This document shows, piece after piece, positions 25,561 through 36,600 of a stretch of 64,000 bases of DNA (within the stretch, counting starts at the first letter, position 1; each line of letters opens with the position of its first letter). The notes beneath the pieces were generated by a model. It worked only from the letters and a program-made list of their open reading frames with translations, did not search any database and was not told the origin of the DNA. This stretch comes from Aquatica leii (taxonomy: Eukaryota; Arthropoda; Insecta; Coleoptera; Lampyridae): NCBI GenBank assembly GCA_035610365.1, contig CM069435.1:91483389-91547388 (forward strand), in the 5' to 3' direction. The translations under genes were made by a program, and so were the position numbers.

Positions 25561-25569
25561 AACTACAAC

Positions 25570-26670
25570 TTAGACCGTCTTCTCTAGAGAATAAACCATG
25601 TCCAACTGAATCTCCGGTTTGAAAAGTATGTCGAGATTTGACATCCTGACATCTACACCTTACAAAAAAAAGTTAGAAGAATTTCACTAAAAGAGGCCAA
25701 AAAAATATTTTTACCCAAACAACCCACGCCTTAAAAAAACTGCAAGAAACCTAAGACGAAACTACGAAAAATGATGAAGAATACACATATGCTTATATTG
25801 CATAGACGATAATATTACATATCTGAAGTCATCGGAAGGGACGACCACGTTAAAGAAGTTCATATTTGTCTAAACTGTCAAGCAAATTAGTAAATACCTT
25901 AAATTGGTTTTAAAAACTTCTTTTATTTTCATATCAAATGTAAGTTTAATAAGTAATCAAAGGTTTGTAATTAATGTTAGTTTTAAATTTAAAAAATTGG
26001 TACATTTATTATTGTTTTCTGTTAACGTCTCTATTATACTCCTGAACTTTTATTTTCGCTCTTTGTTTTATGATTGATTTTTGTTGACTTGTGTTTTGAG
26101 TCTAAGTGTATTTGTGGATCTGCCATTTCCAGTTTTTAATTCATCTTGTTCACATTTATCTATTAATCCTTTTCCAGAATCGTTCTTTACACTCTCTCCA
26201 AACTGTTGTATTACAGCGTTATTTTTTTCAACTCTATTTATTTCTTCTAATTCTTCGAAGAAGACCTTTTTTATAGAGTAATGAGGCGTCGTCGCTGCGT
26301 TTGTACCCAATATTGTTACCATTCACTATTTACTTTTATAATTTATTGCTTCCCATGATATAATATATTTTATAAAGATACTTTCGTACTAATTGGGATA
26401 CTTTTTGCTGTCTTCTTTATTTACTCCACTATAAAAATAGTCGTATTCTCGTATCATTTCTCTTTTTTCTTGTTTCTGTTATCACCGCAATAACTTATGC
26501 TTTAGTCGCTTCCGTTCATGTGCATCCTTTCGAAGCTTGAGATTAGGTTTTTTAACAATGTGGTGTTTTTACGGGTAATTGAGAGTCAGTGTATTGCCCC
26601 AACCCCATCTTGCAATCAATTAGATGTAGTAACCCTTAATTTGTCTGATTACATTCCTACATTTCCTGGT
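25570..26670 (+). mobile_element. Pogo-like transposase tail and 3' flank, copy 2
   Basis: Inverted homologue of 12200-13310. A plus-strand stretch at 25635-25880 encodes DILTSTPYKKKLEE, LPKQPTP and, near 25860, VHICLNCQ, the degraded C-terminus of a Tigger-like transposase. On the opposite strand, 26322-26068 is an 84-residue frame ending LKTQVNKNQS that matches the plus-strand frame of copy 1. The shared word TGTAATCAGACAAATT (12217; reverse complement near 26640) marks the outer limit of homology. Confidence 0.55.
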
Positions 26671-27419
26671 GCAAATCTAAATAGTTTTTAATTTTAAATT
26701 ATTTTGCTAATTACATTTAGAATAAAGTTAATATTGTGATGCTTTAAAAAAATTACAACAAGAATCTTACCAGTGTTGCAATATGGTCGTGGATGATAAC
26801 TAACGTGAATATGTGGCATCCAATTAATATATTTATATTGAAACGCATAGAAGATTAATTCAAATTTTAAGCTTTCGCGGTTGTTATGTTTAAAATTATA
26901 AGCGACTTTCGGCTTAGACCGCGTCGTAGTAAAACACCCAGACTTAGGCTTGGTCATAGTCTCTTCTTGAGAGCCAAAACAAGAAGTAGAACTTGGCCTT
27001 TGCCGTATTGTCGTTCGTGAACCCAAACAAACTGACGTTTCGCAAGACATTGCAGCTTGCATCTTCAGAGTGGTAAATGTCACTGGAGTGAGAGCCTAGG
27101 CCGGTAAAGTGTAGTAGAATTTTATAACTAAAAGTTGGCACTAGTAATCATTAATTAATTAAACGTCATCTGTCAATGTGTCAAATTTATTAACATACAC
27201 CATTATCTGTGTTGTTGTTTAGAGTAGCACTAACAAAAAAATTTTAAACAAATATAACAAATTTGCTTATATCTTACAATTGCTAAAAACAACAATGGTT
27301 TTAATTCATATAAGTGAAATTGTAATAATATTATGTAATTAATTTCAAAAACAATTGTGTTCTGAAAAGTTTATTTTTTCCATTTATTATTTAGTTGCTC
27401 AAAATGGGTTCATTATATT
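26671..27419. other. Repeat-like intergenic sequence
   Basis: On the minus strand near 27030-27085 the phrase CTGAAGATGCAAGCTGCAATG is followed by GCGAAACGTCAG. Phrases of the type GAAGATG...CGAAACGTC are frequent in insect interspersed repeats. A 129-residue minus frame (27083-26694) covers it but has no family features. Probably a retroelement tail. Confidence 0.35.
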
Positions 27420-28064
27420 ATATTATTTATTTTTATTTTTATATATATTCTCAAAACCTTCCCATTAATATATTTAATTTTAATTTTTATATTTTAATAA
27501 ACGCTACATGTTTCGACAGAGTCATCTTCAGGCGTATAATTAGAATTGAAAAATCAAACTTCAAATATTATATAAACTTTTAAAAATAGTAGTTTATTTA
27601 TCGAGTTCCTGTGTAAATTGGACGCTTTTTTTCCCAAAAGGGCATTTTTAAACCCGAGTGAAACGAGGGTTTAAAAAGTCCTCGAGGGAAAAAAAGCGTT
27701 CAATTTAGACAGGAACGAGTTAAATACAACATTTTATTGCTCGAACAGAGACTAGGAGGCCTACAAAGTCTCAAAATCTTTCAAAAATAATTTGACGTTT
27801 ATGTTGACAAGTGTGTCAAAACTGTCAAAGACGGTTTACAATAGCGAAAAATTAAAATTTATGACAGTTAAGAACAATAAATAATAATAATAGAAATCAA
27901 CATATATTAATCAAATTAAATTAAAGATGGTTAAATATTTGAAGTTTGACAAATTTCAAAAATTTAAACAAATTTGAAACATGTAGCGTTTATTAAAATA
28001 TAAAAATTAAAATTAAATATATTAAGGTTTTGAGAATATATATAAAAATAAAAATAAATAATAT
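27420..28064. mobile_element. Foldback/MITE element with ~90-bp inverted repeats
   Basis: The left arm 27420-27517 and right arm 27975-28064 are reverse complements apart from a 6-bp insertion in the left arm; both end inside at CGCTACATGTTTC. The middle holds a second hairpin, 27600-27720, whose arms contain CGCTTTTTTTCCC and GGGAAAAAAAGCG. A 12-bp direct repeat, AATTGTGTTCTG, lies at 27353-27364 and 28065-28076; the right copy abuts the arm and the left copy lies 55 bp outside it. No coding sequence, so non-autonomous. Confidence 0.75.
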
Positions 28065-28187
28065 AATTGTGTTCTGTCATTGCAGGTTTCAGTTTTATCA
28101 ACATATGTTATTAAATTTTATTAAAATCAATACTTAAATCACTGCTTTTAATTAATTTATACTATAAAGGTCAGCACAAAAATGTTG

Positions 28188-28303
28188 TGTATCACAGGTC
28201 CTAAAAGTATTTTGCGAGTATTCGCTTTTGTAGACCTCGGCTTCACCTAGGCCTACAAATATGCTAATACTCGCAAAATAGCACTTTCTGGACTAGTGAT
28301 ACA
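28188..28303. repeat. Imperfect hairpin repeat
   Basis: Two arms pair around GTAGACCTCGG...CCTAGGCCTAC. The outer part pairs GTATCAC(A/T)(A/G)GTCC and both arms contain ATTTTGCGAGTATT. It is about 116 bp with a loop of only a few bases. Probably a small foldback element. Confidence 0.6.
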
Positions 28304-28720
28304 AATAACTATTGTAGCATATCTTGAAAAAAATATTCAAATGCAAATAAAATGCAAAGAAAGCAAAAGAAATAAGTAATTATAACACAATAAGTATTAA
28401 TTCCTATCACATAATAAAAAGCATTATTTTTAATTAATTAACTTAAAAATATGAATACATAAAATAGGTGCATATGATCTTAAACGTAGACTAATTATTC
28501 GAATCGAAATTGTTAGTTTTATTTAAATGATCGACTTCTGTGTTTACGTGGCGATCGGGTTTCACTTATTTTAGATTTATGGACTTACACACAAAATTTT
28601 TATTTACTTAGGTACATATTATCTAAATGATTGCCTTTTATATTTTTGGTGTTAAGGTGGCGACTCACTTGTTTTAAATTCTTGAGACATCCACTTGAGA
28701 GTTTTGTTTAATTTGCACGT
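28304..28720. other. AT-rich intergenic
   Basis: Nothing recognised between the hairpin and the next element. Confidence 0.5.
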
Positions 28721-28722
28721 TA

Positions 28723-30067
28723 CACAGTAAAAAATAATTTACACCATTCTACACCAAATAACACCACACCTGTGTCTATATCCATACGTCCGTTTCGATG
28801 TTAACTTCACTCCCCAGGGACGGAGTAAAATTACAACACTTTAGTGGTGTAACATTTTTTTCAAAACTATGGTGTAGTTTTAATATCATATGGTGTAATT
28901 TTCATGAAAATGGTGAAAACTATTTACTCTATCTGGGTGAATCTTTACTAAGAATGGTTAATTTTGATTCCGTGGTTTTGTAATTTTACACCACCATTGT
29001 GTACTGTTCAATATGGAGTGGTGTAATTTTCAACAAAATAGTGTGTGCTTTCACTTTGTGTTGGTGATTATTCACGAACGTGTATGTAAAATTTCATCCC
29101 ATTAGTGTAAATACTTTATTGCGTATTCAGGAAATTTAGTACAATTGTAGATAGATGACAACTCCACAGCTGTGTACGCTTACACAAGGTTGTGTAAATA
29201 GTAACTTAACTTTCGTATTGTAAAACTTATTCTAAAGAGTTTAAATAAATAAAAAAAAATACAGTATTTAAAACTGTATTATAAAAAAACAAAATAAAGA
29301 ATTACAGAACGAATATGTACATACATAAAATTGCATATAAACTAACAAGATGTATATAATTATATACAAATACAATTTAAAAATGGATTTACTGAAATTT
29401 TATATGAGCGAGCTTAACATAATTTGTATTTTGAAACAATACACCAAGTAGTAGGATTGTAACATAGTAAATATTTTTCAAAAGATTCTTTATAAAGTGA
29501 CAGATTACTTATTTCTGCTAACTTACATTCTGCCTCACAGTGATCAATTACATAAACACATTTTACTGCATCGTACTCAACCGTTTTCCACCACTTTAAG
29601 ACTAAATATGGGGTACCGTCTGATAGGACAATGTCAATTATAACTGAAAATTCATAGGTTGAATTAGCGAGATCGATCGACATCCATTTTAATGAACAGT
29701 TGTATTCGATTTTCACCAAAAATTTCACACACTAGTATTAAACGTTTTAAAAAAATTGCTCTCTGCTGTTTCAAACGCGGTCTGAAACCATTGATGAATA
29801 TTCGACTTCGCGTACATTACAAATGCTCTTCGTACATACAATTTGCAAGCTTGTAATTTTTTAATCAAGAATGGTCTTTAAATTATAATCCGCGTAGAAA
29901 TATCGTTTCCATTCTTAATACAAATGCAATACAAATGGTGTTATTTCACACCCAAAATTACTTTTCATTTATACACCGCCAACTGGTGTTAAAAATAATA
30001 CAAAAATTACACCATCTTCGCACCATACCTCGGTGTTCAAGGTTACACCGTGATATTTTTTACTGTG
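28723..30067. mobile_element. TA-flanked DNA transposon with CACAGTAAAAAAT ends
   Basis: The left end CACAGTAAAAAATAATTTACACC (written here only to mark the terminus: first 13 bases are the repeat) is mirrored at 30044-30067. TA dinucleotides flank both sides (28721-28722 and 30068-30069), pointing to the Tc1/mariner-like target preference. The element is 1345 bp. Words of the type GGTGTAA occur many times in both subterminal zones (28740-29060 and 29930-30050). No transposase was recognised, so it is probably non-autonomous. A 104-residue minus-strand frame inside is listed separately. Confidence 0.75.
29414..29728 (-). CDS. Uncharacterised small frame inside the TA-flanked element
   Basis: 104 residues starting MKFLVKIEYNC, with six cysteines and a line-up of VLSDGTPYLVLKWWKTV and VIDHCEAECKL that reads like real protein. 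I do not recognise a family. It lies between the GGTGTAA-rich subterminal zones of the transposon and could be a captured or truncated transposon gene. No splice sites or promoter were identified. Confidence 0.3.
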   Translation of the reverse strand: MKFLVKIEYNCSLKWMSIDLANSTYEFSVIIDIVLSDGTPYLVLKWWKTVEYDAVKCVYVIDHCEAECKLAEISNLSLYKESFEKYLLCYNPTTWCIVSKYKLC

Positions 30068-30176
30068 TATTAACTGAGATACAATTGTTAAAACCATAGC
30101 AACGATTGTTTTTAAGCATTGCTTAAGTTTAAGTCGTGTTAGTGGAACCGGCCGTAAATATTTCTAGACGTCTTTC

Positions 30177-32217
30177 CCCAGATAGCACGTAAGCTTACGG
30201 CAAGTTTGCTTTTAACTTGTCATGTCAAGCTTAAAGCAAGTTTCAAACATGAAACTTGAATTAACCTTGAATCAAACTTGAAACTTGGTTGGAAAGTTTA
30301 TAGCAAGTTTGCAAAATAAGCTTATTGCAAGTTTATTACCCAGGTAGCATGTAAGCTTACAACCAGTTTGTTTTTGACTTGGTTGTGCTTGCAATGTTAA
30401 ACTTTCACATTAACTATAAAACAAGCTTGTAATAAGCCTTGGTAATAAGCTTTGTAACAACGAGCCGTAGTGTCGCAGCGACGCGACACACTTTAGTTAG
30501 AGAGGTCGGCCTCGCGTAACAAAAGACTACCTTTTTGACATTAGTTTAATTTTATGATTTTCGTCAATTAAAGTGTTAATTCATTTTGAATGTATCCGTT
30601 AACTAAATAAAACTGTGTGTTACGTGTATTAGTGGCTAACAATACTATAACTAACGAAACGAGGGTAATATAACCCACACCTGCCCGCCACAGCTTTAAA
30701 AAAATCGTAACAAGCTCTGCTATTATTTTGGCAACGGTGTTATCCGAAATATAGTCAATGTTGCCCAAGAATATTGCCCAAGTTAGTATACATTTGTACT
30801 GAATCAGCATATTTTTGCTTAAGTAAAAGTACGTCAATACTTTTGTAACTGATTTCAGTACGTTTTGTTTAAATAATAATTATAACAAAGATTGATTTGA
30901 AAGGTGCGCCATAAGTATATTTGTAACATCTTTTCATTGGCTAAAAAAAATAGATACATACATAAAAATCGTAATGTTAGTTTTTCCTACGAATAAATAT
31001 CCTTGGTCTATGCAGTTTTAAAATTCGTTTTGTTCGAAGATATTGCAAAAAGTACGTTAACCTAAAAAATCAGTATGTTTTTCTAAATAGCGGCAACGAT
31101 GGTTGAACTTAGCCATTTTACCTTGTTTTTACCGTTGAATAGGCAGCTTACTACTACTACTATTCTTCGAAAAAAGTAAGATGAGTATTTATTTTAAATC
31201 CTAAATGTAAAATTAATTAAGTACACTAATCGAGTAATTCAATTTTTGTTGAGGTTATGTTATACACGTGTTGTAATAAAGTGTACAACCATAAAAAACT
31301 TGTAAAAAACCATACTCCTTAATCTTAAATAGTATGGAATGTTTTTATCACTGACATCTATTTTCATTTTAACGGTCAATTTATATGACTACTGATCTAT
31401 CGATTCTTTTATATAAATTCATAATTTTCAGTTACATATCTTGAAATTATTTTCTGTTTTAACAAATTATTTAAAAAACCCGAATGGGCATAAATATGTT
31501 TATAACCTGAAATCAAAAGTAACATATTAAATTCGACCAAATCGTTTTTCACTTATGCTATTTGTATTAACCACAGAAGAAGTAGACTAACAGCTAGTAA
31601 CTTAGAAAATATATCATTTTATCTACAAGCTTTTATTCAGCTATAATTAAATTTTCAATTTTGTTTTTGTATCTGGTATTTTAATAAACGGATTCACATT
31701 TCTTCAAGGTGAACGTACAACACATTATTAAGAAAATATACATTTACTTTTATTCCTTAGCATGTTTTTGTTCTAGTTCAATTGTTTTTTTTCAGAAATC
31801 AAGGAAATCGATCCAATGTGGAAACTCAGTAGGAAAAACTACAATTGCTTAACGATTTCTTCATATATAGTTTATACTGTTATGTTATTCCTTTTTTAGT
31901 TTATATTATATTATCTAACGCAATGTATTTTTTTATATCTTAATCCACTTTTTTTTAGAAAATAAATTGATTCAAAATGAAAAAAATGCTTTTTTTCAAA
32001 TTTGCCCAACACGCTTCTTTCAAGCTTGTTCAACATGCTTATTTCCAGCTTGTCTAATAAGCTTTTTTCAAGCTTTATAAAATAAGCTTGTGGTAGCGGT
32101 AACTAGTAAGCTTGAATTATGCTTGATATAAGTTTCCAGACAAGTTTGTTTCCAGTCTACATGATTGTTAAAACAAGTTTGTTTTAACCTTGTATCAAAC
32201 TGACTGTGCTATCTGGG
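30177..32217. mobile_element. Non-autonomous element with CCCAGATAGCAC ends
   Basis: The left end CCCAGATAGCAC (30177-30188) and right end GTGCTATCTGGG (32206-32217) are perfect 12-bp inverted repeats. Both subterminal zones (30190-30460; 31990-32200) are packed with CAAGTTTG, AAGCTTG and their complements. A second, similar left end, CCCAGGTAGCATGTAAGCTTAC, sits at 30350-30371, so the left terminus is partly duplicated. The interior is AT-rich without a recognisable transposase; a GC-rich patch with palindrome GTGTCGC...GCGACAC lies at 30471-30490. A related 358-bp element sits at 44642-44999. Confidence 0.7.
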
Positions 32218-32642
32218 TCAAGATCTCGTGGCGCTGTAGTCTCTATATGTTAAAATATTGTTATTATCCGTCTTACAAACATTCGCCGGTACAGTTTTTC
32301 TAACCTATCTTTGCTTTTATCGTTGTATTTGTTGTTAATAAGTCTTTAGGTAAACTAATTTTTATTTAATAAAAAAATATCCGATTATTTTTAATTTTTA
32401 TTGACGTGAGTGCCTTTTAAATAGACTTAATGTTTTTGGAATTCACATAGACTTGTCATATTTTTGACTTTTAGTATATTAATTCCGATTTTTGACTCAA
32501 GGTCACAGTTCACGACATAATGAAATGCCTCTAACAGCTCTTTTTTAAAATTAAATTTTATTATATTTTCTTTAAAGTAAAAATCAAAAACTTCTAACAT
32601 TAAAGTTATTTTTCTAACGGATTTTGTTGGAAATTTCAAATA

Positions 32643-33077
32643 CAGTCGGACCTCCATTCAATAAACTCCTATTTAATGATTTTTTCTATTTAGTGATGTT
32701 TTCTTTAGGATATTGACCTTCGGGTTAAAATGCGTGTAAAATACTGCATTGTTAAACGGATAAGCGGATTATAATACTTCTTAATTTACAATACAGAAAG
32801 GCTATTACTAATAGTACTAAAAATTCTGTACATTTGTAAATGACATAAATGCATGAATTGTTTAGAGGATTATAGGATTTCCTTCGAGTTTTGAAATGCA
32901 TTTTCATGTTATTGAACACGTTTCATTTGCAATTTTTTCGTTTCAAGTTGTTTAAGTGTAAAGTTGGTTAAAAATGACAAAACGAAAGTGTTTAAGCATA
33001 AATTCTATACAATGAAGTTTCTATATAATGATGTTTTTGAAGGGAATTTTGAACATCACTATATAGGAGTTCGACTG
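32643..33077. mobile_element. Pogo/Tigger-type MITE
   Basis: A 435-bp element begins CAGTCGGACCTCC and ends GGAGTTCGACTG, with TA on both sides (32641-32642; 33078-33079). The CAGTCGAACCTC-like terminus is the Tigger signature. No coding capacity. It lies within the P-like transposase relic: the protein reading KENVKY on one side continues as LKFPTK on the other. Confidence 0.85.
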
Positions 33078-33202
33078 TATTTAACGTTTTCTTTTGAGTA
33101 GTCCTTTTCTAATAAAAATAGTTCTGATTTGTCATTTGACGGTTCTTCTAAACATAAATCCGTACATTAATTACATTTGAATTTATAAAAAGTTTTATAG
33201 AT

Positions 33203-33468
33203 TGTGGAAGAATATTTTCAAATTTTAAATTTACCACCACATTTAAAAACTGTTAGTTATATTAGGTAGGGCGCTCATGCGCTTTTGTAAATAATTGCTT
33301 ATATAAGCCAGAGGGATGCTTGCTTCCCTCTCTTGGCCTTTTAGTTATTGAGTTATTAATGTCGGTTTTTGTTAAAAGTATGTCGGATTCATTTTATTTT
33401 TCTTTGTGTAAATAAATAATGTACATAGTGTGAGTATTTATTTTAAATTCATTAAAAAATCTCTTACA
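33203..33468 (+). repeat. 5' LTR of gypsy element
   Basis: 266-bp direct terminal repeat that should hold the promoter. TATATAA-like motif near 33298-33306; AATAAA at 33411-33416. Confidence 0.95.
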
Positions 33469-33608
33469 ATTAATCAGAAGTGGGATTTGATTCACTATTC
33501 GGTTCGATTAAACTTAGTTTAAGCGGTTTAAGTTCGGTTTGGTAAAATTGTCGTTTGGAAGTCGGCCATATTGTTTGCACGTGTTAATTTAGTTTTACTG
33601 TCGGAATT

Positions 33609-36600
33609 ATGGAAAATAACAATGAAAATAGTACAGCATCTCCAGTGGAAGTCGCCGCAACGACCAATTTTAATATTAGTTTGGAAGAATTAGTAGCAGC
33701 TACGGTACAGGCGTTACAATTACAGAAACAAAACGATACCCGTACGTCGGAATTAGCGGCATTGTTACCTACATTTGAAGGAGCCGAAGACGAAAGTGTA
33801 GAAGCTTGGATAGAAAGAATTCGTACCGTTCAAAGTACGTTTCAGGTAACAGACAAAGTATTGTTATTAGTTGTAATCGGAAAATTAAGTGGAGCAGCTT
33901 TACGTTGGTTTCATTCGCGACCAGCGCATGCGTCATTAAGTCTGCGCGAGTTGGAATTGGAACTTAAGTTAATGTTTGGGTCACGTGAGGATCGAGTAAC
34001 CCTTTTAAGAAAATTTGAAGCCAGAAGATGGCGTCGGTGCGAAAAATTTTCTAACTATTTTAACGAAAAAATTAATTTAGGCAACAAGTTGAATCTATCA
34101 GAGTCTGAATTAATATGCTATTTAATTGATGGTTTTGACAGTCCCATACTACAATCTCAGGCAAAAATGAAACAATTTAGATCTGTATCAGAGTTATTGT
34201 CAGTCATGAATGAGATATCGCCAAGTGAACGCTTTCAACAGCATTACGTGCCTCCCCAAAGAAGAACATTTGCCCCGGTACAACCGTCAGCGGCAACGAC
34301 AAGTAAAGGGTTTAGTGAAGTGTCTGTGATGCGTGTGCCTCGCAACGTTAGTAACAATACAATTCGGTGTTTTAATTGTAACGGATTTGGCCATTACGCT
34401 ACATCGTGCTCGAAACCATTACGTCAACGCGGATCGTGCTTTAGTTGTGGGGAAATGGGCCATAAAGATAACGAGTGTTCCATGCGAAAAGCCAGACCAT
34501 CTACAAATTCAGCGGCATCCAATTCTAGAAACGGAACGTCCGCCATGTTGGTAGAAAATGTTATGGCGCCTGCGTATACGGTAACGGTCAAAATGGAGTT
34601 TGGTAAGAATATGGTAGAACTTAATGCAATCGTTGATTCTGGTAGCCCGATTTCATTTGTGACTGAAGGAATAATTGATCAGTGTTTTGTGCAACCATGT
34701 AATCGTGATTTAAATTTGAAAGGAATCAATAATAGCCCTTTAAACATTTTAGGTTATGTTAGTAATAATATTACGTTAAATGAGATACCGGTAGATGTCA
34801 CTTTGTATGTAGTAGGGTATAAAACTATGAACTGTGACTGTGTCATTGGTCGAGATGTTATATCAAGACCTGAATTAGAAATAATATTAGGTGAAAATGT
34901 AATAGTTAGGCGACGTAGTTTAAGTGAAAACTTTAGTAGTGATTTTACTTCTAACGAAGTATTGTTAATCGATACTTGTGTCGAAGAGGAAAAACAATTA
35001 AAGATAAATGACTCTTTAGATTATAACGTTAAGGAAAATGTCCGTAACATTATTTTAAATAATTATTTATTAGTTGAAAAGCCATTAGTTCCATCAGTTC
35101 AATATGAAATGCAATTAAGTTTAGTACCGAATCATACCCCTTTTGCATGCAGACCCCGACGTTTATCATATTCAGAGAAAGTTCAGGTTCAGGAAATTAT
35201 CGATGATTTATTAGTTAGAAATATTATTAAGCCTAGCAATTCGGAATATTGCTCACCCATCGTATTAGTAAAAAAGAAAACCGGTGAAGTCAGGCTATGT
35301 GTAGATTTTAGAGAATTAAATAAAAGAACAGTAAAGGACAGATTTCCTCTTCCTTTAATAGAAGATCACTTAGACCGTCTTAAGGATAAACGTTACTTTA
35401 GTAAGCTAGATTTAAAAAACGCGTTTTATCATATAAAAGTAGATGTTAAATGTACAAAATATTTATCTTTCGTTACTCCAATGGGACAATTTGAATTTCT
35501 TAAAATGCCATTCGGGTTTTGTAACAGCCCTGCAGTTTTCACACGATTTATAAATGTAGTTTTTCAAACCTTAGTTCGAAATGATCAGTTATTAATATTT
35601 TTTGACGATTTGTTAATCGCAACAGAAACAAGTCACGAGCATTTAGTAATCCTTAAACAAGTTATGACATTGTTGACCGACAATTTGTTAGAATTAAGAT
35701 TAGACAAGTGTTCTTTTTTAGAAACTAAAATAGTTTATTTAGGTTACGAGATAGATTTTAATGGAATCAGACCAAACCCTCTTGCTTTAGAAAACATAGT
35801 TAATTATCCAATACCAACTAATTTAAAATTGTTACATAGCTTTTTAGGTCTTGCCAGTTATTTTAGGAAATTTGTAAGGAACTTTTCGATAATTGCTAAG
35901 CCACTCTATGATCTTTTAAGACATAAAAATCGTACATTTGCTTTTGGAATTACAGAGTTAGAAGCTTTTGAAGAATTAAAATCTAAATTAATTACACAAC
36001 CAGTGCTAAGTTTATATTCCCCATTGTTAGAAACAGAATTGCATTGTGATGCAAGCAGTATAGGTTTCGGTGCAATATTGTTGCAAAAACAGAAAGCAGA
36101 TAACAAATTTCACCCCATTTTTTATTTTAGTAAGAGAACAAGTGACGTAGAAGCGAAATATCATAGTTATGAGCTAGAATGCTTAGCTATAATTTATGCA
36201 CTAAAAAGATTTCATGTTTATTTACAAGGTGTACAATTCAAAATTATCACTGATTGTAACAGTTTACGATTAACTTTAGAGAAAAAAGAAATAAATCCAA
36301 GAATTATGCGTTGGGCATTGTTATTACAAAATTATAATTATACTGTAGAACATCGTAGCAATAATCGAATGAAACATGTTGATGCGCTCAGTAGAATACA
36401 TTATGTTTTAGTTATAGAAGGAAATAGTTTTGAGAGAACGATGGCAATTAAACAAGATTGCGATAAGATTATTACTAAAATTAGGGACGATTTAGAAAAG
36501 TCAGAAAGTGAATATTATGAAATCTGTCATGGATTAGTTTATAGAAAAGGAAAGGACAAACTTTTATTTTATGTACCTCAAAATATGGAACACAGTGTGT

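Noticed and set aside
26694-27083. 129-residue minus frame
   Set aside because: It covers a repeat-type sequence (GAAGATG...CGAAACGTC) and an AT-rich tail; no protein family or splice signals.
30568-30837. 89-residue hydrophobic minus frame inside the 30177 element
   Set aside because: No transposase motif and no support beyond an open frame in AT-rich DNA.
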